NCBI RefSeq assembly: GCF_025460765.1
Contig: NZ_JAMWEG010000004.1
Location: 124,001 to 188,000, forward strand
Length of the DNA stretch: 64,000 nucleotides
Source of the DNA: Micromonospora sp. MA102
GTDB lineage: Bacteria; Actinomycetota; Actinomycetes; Mycobacteriales; Micromonosporaceae
Reading direction: 5' to 3'
Below the pieces are notes generated by a model that was given only the letters and a program-made list of their open reading frames with translations, was not told where the DNA came from and searched no databases. Shown here one piece after another: positions 60,563-64,000 of this stretch. The stretch's first letter is position 1; each line of letters opens with the position of its first letter. Position numbers and translations under genes: made by a program.

Positions 60563-61645
60563 TCAGCTGGTGCGGTCGGCGATGTAGTCGCAGAGGGATT
60601 CGAGGGCGCGGCGGGCCGGGCCCTCGGGGAGCGGGGCGAGGTGGGCGCGGGCGTCCTCGGCGTAGCTGCGGACGGTCTCCCGGGCGCGCTTGAGCGCCGG
60701 GGACTCGCGGAGCAGGCCGAGGGCCTCGGCGTGCAGCGCGTCGTCGACCAGCGGCCCGGTGGCCAGGATCTCCCGCAGGCGGACGCTGGCCGCGTCGGAG
60801 TCGTCGGAGGCGAGCGCGTAGAGCACCGGCAGGGTCGGCACGCCCTCGCGCAGGTCGGTGCCGGGCGTCTTGCCCGACTGCATCGACTCGCTGGCGATGT
60901 CCAGCAGGTCGTCGGAGAGCTGGAAGGCCACCCCGATGACCTCGCCGTAGCCGGCCAGCGCCTCGACGTGCTCGGCGGACGCCCCGCCGAACATGCCGCC
61001 GAAGCGGGTCGAGGTGGCGATCAGCGAGCCGGTCTTCTCGGCGATCACGTGCAGGTAGTGCGCGACCGGGTCGGTGCCGCGCGGGCCGACCGTCTCGGCG
61101 ATCTGCCCGTGCACCAGCCGGGCGAAGGTGCGCGCCTGGAGGCGGACAGCCTCCGGGCCCAGGTCGGCCGAGATGTCCGCGGCCCGGGCGAAGAGGTAGT
61201 CGCCCACCAGGATGGCGACCGAGTTGGTCCAGCGGGAGTTGGCGCTCGGGGCACCCCGGCGCACGACCGCCTCGTCCATGACGTCGTCGTGGTAGAGCGT
61301 CGCCAGGTGGGTGAGCTCCATCACCACGGCGGCGGGGACGACGTTCGCGGCGTCCGGATCGCCGAACTGGGCGCCGAGCGCCACGAGCAGCGGGCGGAAC
61401 CGCTTGCCGCCGGCCTCGACCAGGTGCCGGGCCGCCTCGGTGACGAGCGGGTCGGCGCTGGCCACGCTGGCGCGCAGGTGGGTTTCGACCCGATCCAGGA
61501 GGCCCAGCACGGACGCCTCGACGCGTGGATCGGCGAGGTGCAGTCCGAGCGCGCCGAACTGACCCGTGCTCTCCGGGCCCGGACGACCGCCCGGCCCGGT
61601 GGCACCTGAACGCTCGCCAGCCGGAATCACCACGCCATCAACCAT
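60563..61645 (-). CDS. Polyprenyl diphosphate synthase (trans, all-E)
   Basis: 360 residues. The two Asp-rich motifs are YHDDVMDEA and QLSDDLLDIAS, with GGKRFRPLL at the substrate site. Small residues before the first Asp motif (LATLYHDD, fifth position Leu/Ala) fit a long-chain product. Placement after nuoN suggests the menaquinone side chain. ATG 61645 has no strong ribosome site; a later internal start is possible since residues 1-30 look unconserved. Confidence 0.92.
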   Translation of the reverse strand: MVDGVVIPAGERSGATGPGGRPGPESTGQFGALGLHLADPRVEASVLGLLDRVETHLRASVASADPLVTEAARHLVEAGGKRFRPLLVALGAQFGDPDAANVVPAAVVMELTHLATLYHDDVMDEAVVRRGAPSANSRWTNSVAILVGDYLFARAADISADLGPEAVRLQARTFARLVHGQIAETVGPRGTDPVAHYLHVIAEKTGSLIATSTRFGGMFGGASAEHVEALAGYGEVIGVAFQLSDDLLDIASESMQSGKTPGTDLREGVPTLPVLYALASDDSDAASVRLREILATGPLVDDALHAEALGLLRESPALKRARETVRSYAEDARAHLAPLPEGPARRALESLCDYIADRTS

Positions 61646-61686
61646 GCCACACCCGTTCGACCTGCCCAGCGAGGGGGATACGGACC

Positions 61687-61718
61687 GGGGGCCGGTACGC
61701 CACGGCGTACCGGCCCCC
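61687..61718 (-). terminator. nuo operon terminator
   Basis: 15-bp arms (61687-61701, 61704-61718) with a minimal 2-nt loop, 16 nt past the nuoN stop. Confidence 0.75.
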
Positions 61719-61733
61719 CGGGGAGATCCTGGG

Positions 61734-63287
61734 TCATCGCACGAATTCGGCGGCGCCGTTGGCCAGGTCGAGCAGGGGCGCCGGAGCGACACCCAGGACC
61801 AGCGTGGCGAGCACGCCGATGACCAGGGCGGCCGACGTGAGCGCGCCCGGCACGGTGACCGTCGGGGTGGCGTCGCCCGGCTCGGAGAGCCACATCATCA
61901 CCACGACCCGCAGGTACGGGAAGGCCAGCACCATGCTGGTCAGCACGCCGGCGATGACCAGCCAGGCCTGGTTCGCGTCCAGCGCCGGGGCGAAGACGGC
62001 GAACTTGCTGGTGAACCCGCTGGTGAGCGGGATACCGGCGAAGGCCAGCAGGATGAACGTGAAGATGGCCGCGAAGAACGGCGACCGGCGGCCCAGCCCG
62101 GCCCAGCGGGACAGGTGGGTGGCCTCCCCGTCGGCGTCCCGGACCAGGGTCACGACGGCGAACGCGGCGAGCACCGAGAAGCCGTACGCGACCAGGTAGA
62201 ACATCGTGCCGGAGAGCCCGTCCTTGCTGGGCGCCAGCACGCCCACCAGCAGGTAGCCGGCGTTCGCGATCGACGAGTACGCCAGCAGCCGCTTGATGTC
62301 CGTCTGGGTGACCGCCAGCACCGCGCCGACCAGCATGGTCAGCACGGCCACCGCGCCGAGCACCGGGGTGAAGTCCCAGGAGGCGCCGGCGAAGGCCACG
62401 TGGAAGACCCGCAGCAGGGCGCCGAACGCGGCGACCTTGGTGCAGGCGGCCATGAAGCCGGTCACCGGCGTCGGGGCGCCCTGGTAGACGTCCGGGGTCC
62501 AGACGTGGAACGGGGCGGCGGCGGCCTTGAAGAGCAGGCCGATGGCGAGCAGCGCCATGCCGGCGAAGAGCAGCACCGGGCTGGACGTGGACTCGCCCAC
62601 CGCGGCGTGCACGGTGGCGAAGTCGACGCCGGCGCCGCGGTTCGGGATCCCGGAGGTGAAGCCGTAGATGAGGGCCACGCCGAAGAGGAAGAACGCCGAG
62701 GCGTACGCGCCGAGCATGAAGTACTTCAGCGCGGCCTCCTGGCTCAGCAGCCGCCGGCGGCGGGCCAGCGCGCAGAGCAGGTACAGCGGCAGCGAGAAGA
62801 CCTCGAGCGCGATGAACATGGTCAGCAGGTCGTTCGCCGCCACGAAGATCAGCATGCCGCCGATCGCGAAGGTGACCAGCGGGTACACCTCGGTGGTGCC
62901 ACCCGTCCCCTCGGCCTGCCGCCGGTCGTCGTCGGACTCGGCGGTGACCGCGGCATGGGCCACGAAGGCCCCGCCCCGCTCCACCGCGCGCTCCCCGACG
63001 AGCAGCAGCGCCATGGCGGCCAGGATCAGGATGGCGCCCTGGAGGAAGAGCGTCGGCCCGTCCACGGCGATGGCCTGACCGGCGGTGATCAGCCGGTCGT
63101 CGGCGTTCAGGATCACCATGGTCAGCGCGGCGAGCACCGCCAGCAGGGCGAGCGTGAGCTGCACCGCGTTACGCAGGCGGCGCGGCACGAACGCCTCGAC
63201 CAGGACGCCGACCAGGGCGGCGCCCAGCATGATCAGGATGGGAGCGAGCGCCGCGTAGTCGATCGACGGCAGCTTCAGTTCACTCAC
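61734..63287 (-). CDS. nuoN: NADH-quinone oxidoreductase subunit N
   Basis: 517 residues with about 14 membrane helices, an antiporter-like subunit of complex I. The conserved GLLFKAAAAPFHVWTPDVYQGAPTPV block (key Lys in LLFKAAAAPFH) and the following RLLAYSSIANAGYLLVG are diagnostic. GTG 63287 overlaps the nuoM stop (GTGA). Last gene of the nuo operon. Confidence 0.96.
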   Translation of the reverse strand: MSELKLPSIDYAALAPILIMLGAALVGVLVEAFVPRRLRNAVQLTLALLAVLAALTMVILNADDRLITAGQAIAVDGPTLFLQGAILILAAMALLLVGERAVERGGAFVAHAAVTAESDDDRRQAEGTGGTTEVYPLVTFAIGGMLIFVAANDLLTMFIALEVFSLPLYLLCALARRRRLLSQEAALKYFMLGAYASAFFLFGVALIYGFTSGIPNRGAGVDFATVHAAVGESTSSPVLLFAGMALLAIGLLFKAAAAPFHVWTPDVYQGAPTPVTGFMAACTKVAAFGALLRVFHVAFAGASWDFTPVLGAVAVLTMLVGAVLAVTQTDIKRLLAYSSIANAGYLLVGVLAPSKDGLSGTMFYLVAYGFSVLAAFAVVTLVRDADGEATHLSRWAGLGRRSPFFAAIFTFILLAFAGIPLTSGFTSKFAVFAPALDANQAWLVIAGVLTSMVLAFPYLRVVVMMWLSEPGDATPTVTVPGALTSAALVIGVLATLVLGVAPAPLLDLANGAAEFVR

Positions 63288-64000
63288 TTCGCAGCCTCCT
63301 GGACACTGCCGATCTCAGGGGCGGGATCGGTCTTGCCGACGTCCTGCATGGTCGCCTGGACGGCGGGGTTGATGACATCGGTGACCGGCTTGGGGTAGAA
63401 GCCGAGCAGCACGATCAGCGCGATCAGCGGGGCGACCACGACCTTCTCGCGCAGGCTGAGGTCCCGGCGCATGCCGTCGACCTCGGTCAGGGCCGGGTTG
63501 AGGGTGCCCTGGGTGGTGCGCTGCACCATCCACAGCACGTAGGCCGCGGCCAGGATGATGCCGAGCGTGGCGATCACCGCGACCGGCTTGTTCGTGGTGA
63601 ACGTGCCGATCAGCACCAGGAACTCGGAGACGAACGGCGCGGTGCCGGGCAGCGCCAGCGAGGCGAGACCGGCGAAGAAGAGCACCCCGGCGAGCAGCGG
63701 CACGAGCTTGCCGGCGCCGCCGAAGTCGCTGATCAGCGCCGAGCCCCGGCGGGCGATCAGCATGCCCACCACGAGGAAGAGCAGGCCGGTGGCCAGGCCG
63801 TGGTTCAGCATGTAGAGCACCGCGCCGGTGCCGGCCTGGGTGGTGAAGGCGAAGATGCCGACGCCGATGAACCCGAAGTGCGCGATCGAGGTGTACGACA
63901 CCAGCCGCTTGAGGTCGTTCTGCCCGACCGCCAGCAGCGCGGCGTAGATGATGCCGATCACGCCGAGCGCCAGCGCCCACGGGGCGAACCACCTCGACGC
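63284..64000 (-). CDS. nuoM: NADH-quinone oxidoreductase subunit M (3' part)
   Basis: Only the C-terminal 238 residues are in the window; the gene continues beyond 64000. NDLKRLVSYTSIAHFGFIGVGIFAF and the later LPGTAPFVSEFLVLIG are characteristic of NuoM. Membrane proton-channel subunit of complex I. Confidence 0.95.
   Translation of the reverse strand, partial: ASRWFAPWALALGVIGIIYAALLAVGQNDLKRLVSYTSIAHFGFIGVGIFAFTTQAGTGAVLYMLNHGLATGLLFLVVGMLIARRGSALISDFGGAGKLVPLLAGVLFFAGLASLALPGTAPFVSEFLVLIGTFTTNKPVAVIATLGIILAAAYVLWMVQRTTQGTLNPALTEVDGMRRDLSLREKVVVAPLIALIVLLGFYPKPVTDVINPAVQATMQDVGKTDPAPEIGSVQEAAK

Overview
The window is high-GC DNA from an actinomycete, most probably a Micromonosporaceae member (Micromonospora or a close relative). 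This rests on codon use (almost all third positions G or C), frequent GTG starts, GTGA/ATGA stop-start overlaps, and gene content. There is no rRNA, prophage, CRISPR array or recognisable transposase. The taxon is inferred; no search was run.

Layout. (1) 1-8.3 kb: a tRNA-Thr, a membrane metallophosphoesterase, a RicT/PSP1 protein, a three-gene cassette (YbaB-like, EspC/WXG-like, unknown), then holB and an MFS-thymidylate kinase fusion. (2) 8.4-15.8 kb: a PLP aldolase/deaminase, a TetR regulator divergent from a flavin oxidase, a DUF559 nuclease-like gene bracketed by two inverted copies of a 50-bp palindromic repeat, and topA. (3) 16.1-29.7 kb: a lipoprotein pair, the proton pyrophosphatase hppA, bldG with its anti-sigma partner, a DECH-box helicase, and a complete Tad/Flp-type secretion operon (ssd, cpaF, tadB, tadC, pilin-like, tadE, tadG-like) on the minus strand. 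From memory this order (holB, tmk, topA, hppA, anti-sigma, bldG, helicase, tad genes, HAD protein, acsA) follows the bldG locus of Streptomyces. (4) 30-33.6 kb: a block that seems to interrupt that order (ECF sigma with a CU044_5270-type partner, membrane protein, AhpD-like protein, SnoaL-like protein). (5) 34-37.8 kb: HAD phosphatase, a degenerate Fic-like protein, acsA. (6) 38-46.2 kb: three tandem secreted M6 (immune inhibitor A) metalloproteases, each with its own strong terminator. (7) 46.4-55 kb: a hydrolase-fold protein lacking its nucleophile and an ESX/type VII group (SseB-like protein, mycosin, two WXG100 proteins, EccE) without EccB, EccC or EccD. (8) 55-64 kb: holin-like membrane protein, GNAT, RarD, an ECF sigma/anti-sigma pair whose sigma gene seems to start at ATC, IclR and MFS genes, polyprenyl diphosphate synthase, and the end of the nuo operon (nuoM partial, nuoN).

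Two patterns recur. First, ten genes have a TANNNT -10 hexamer ending only 6-9 nt before the start codon, the signature of leaderless mRNAs; this fixes several starts. Second, two families of intergenic palindromic repeats (61 bp and 50 bp, two copies each) lie at gene ends. Three of the four copies lie between convergent genes; the fourth follows topA. They look like mobile or dispersed terminator-type elements.

Functionally the window joins housekeeping (DNA polymerase clamp loader, dTMP synthesis, topoisomerase, respiratory complex I, quinone side chain, acetate activation, proton pyrophosphatase) with developmental and stress regulation (bldG pair, two ECF systems) and three secretion-related modules (Tad, ESX, Sec-exported M6 proteases).
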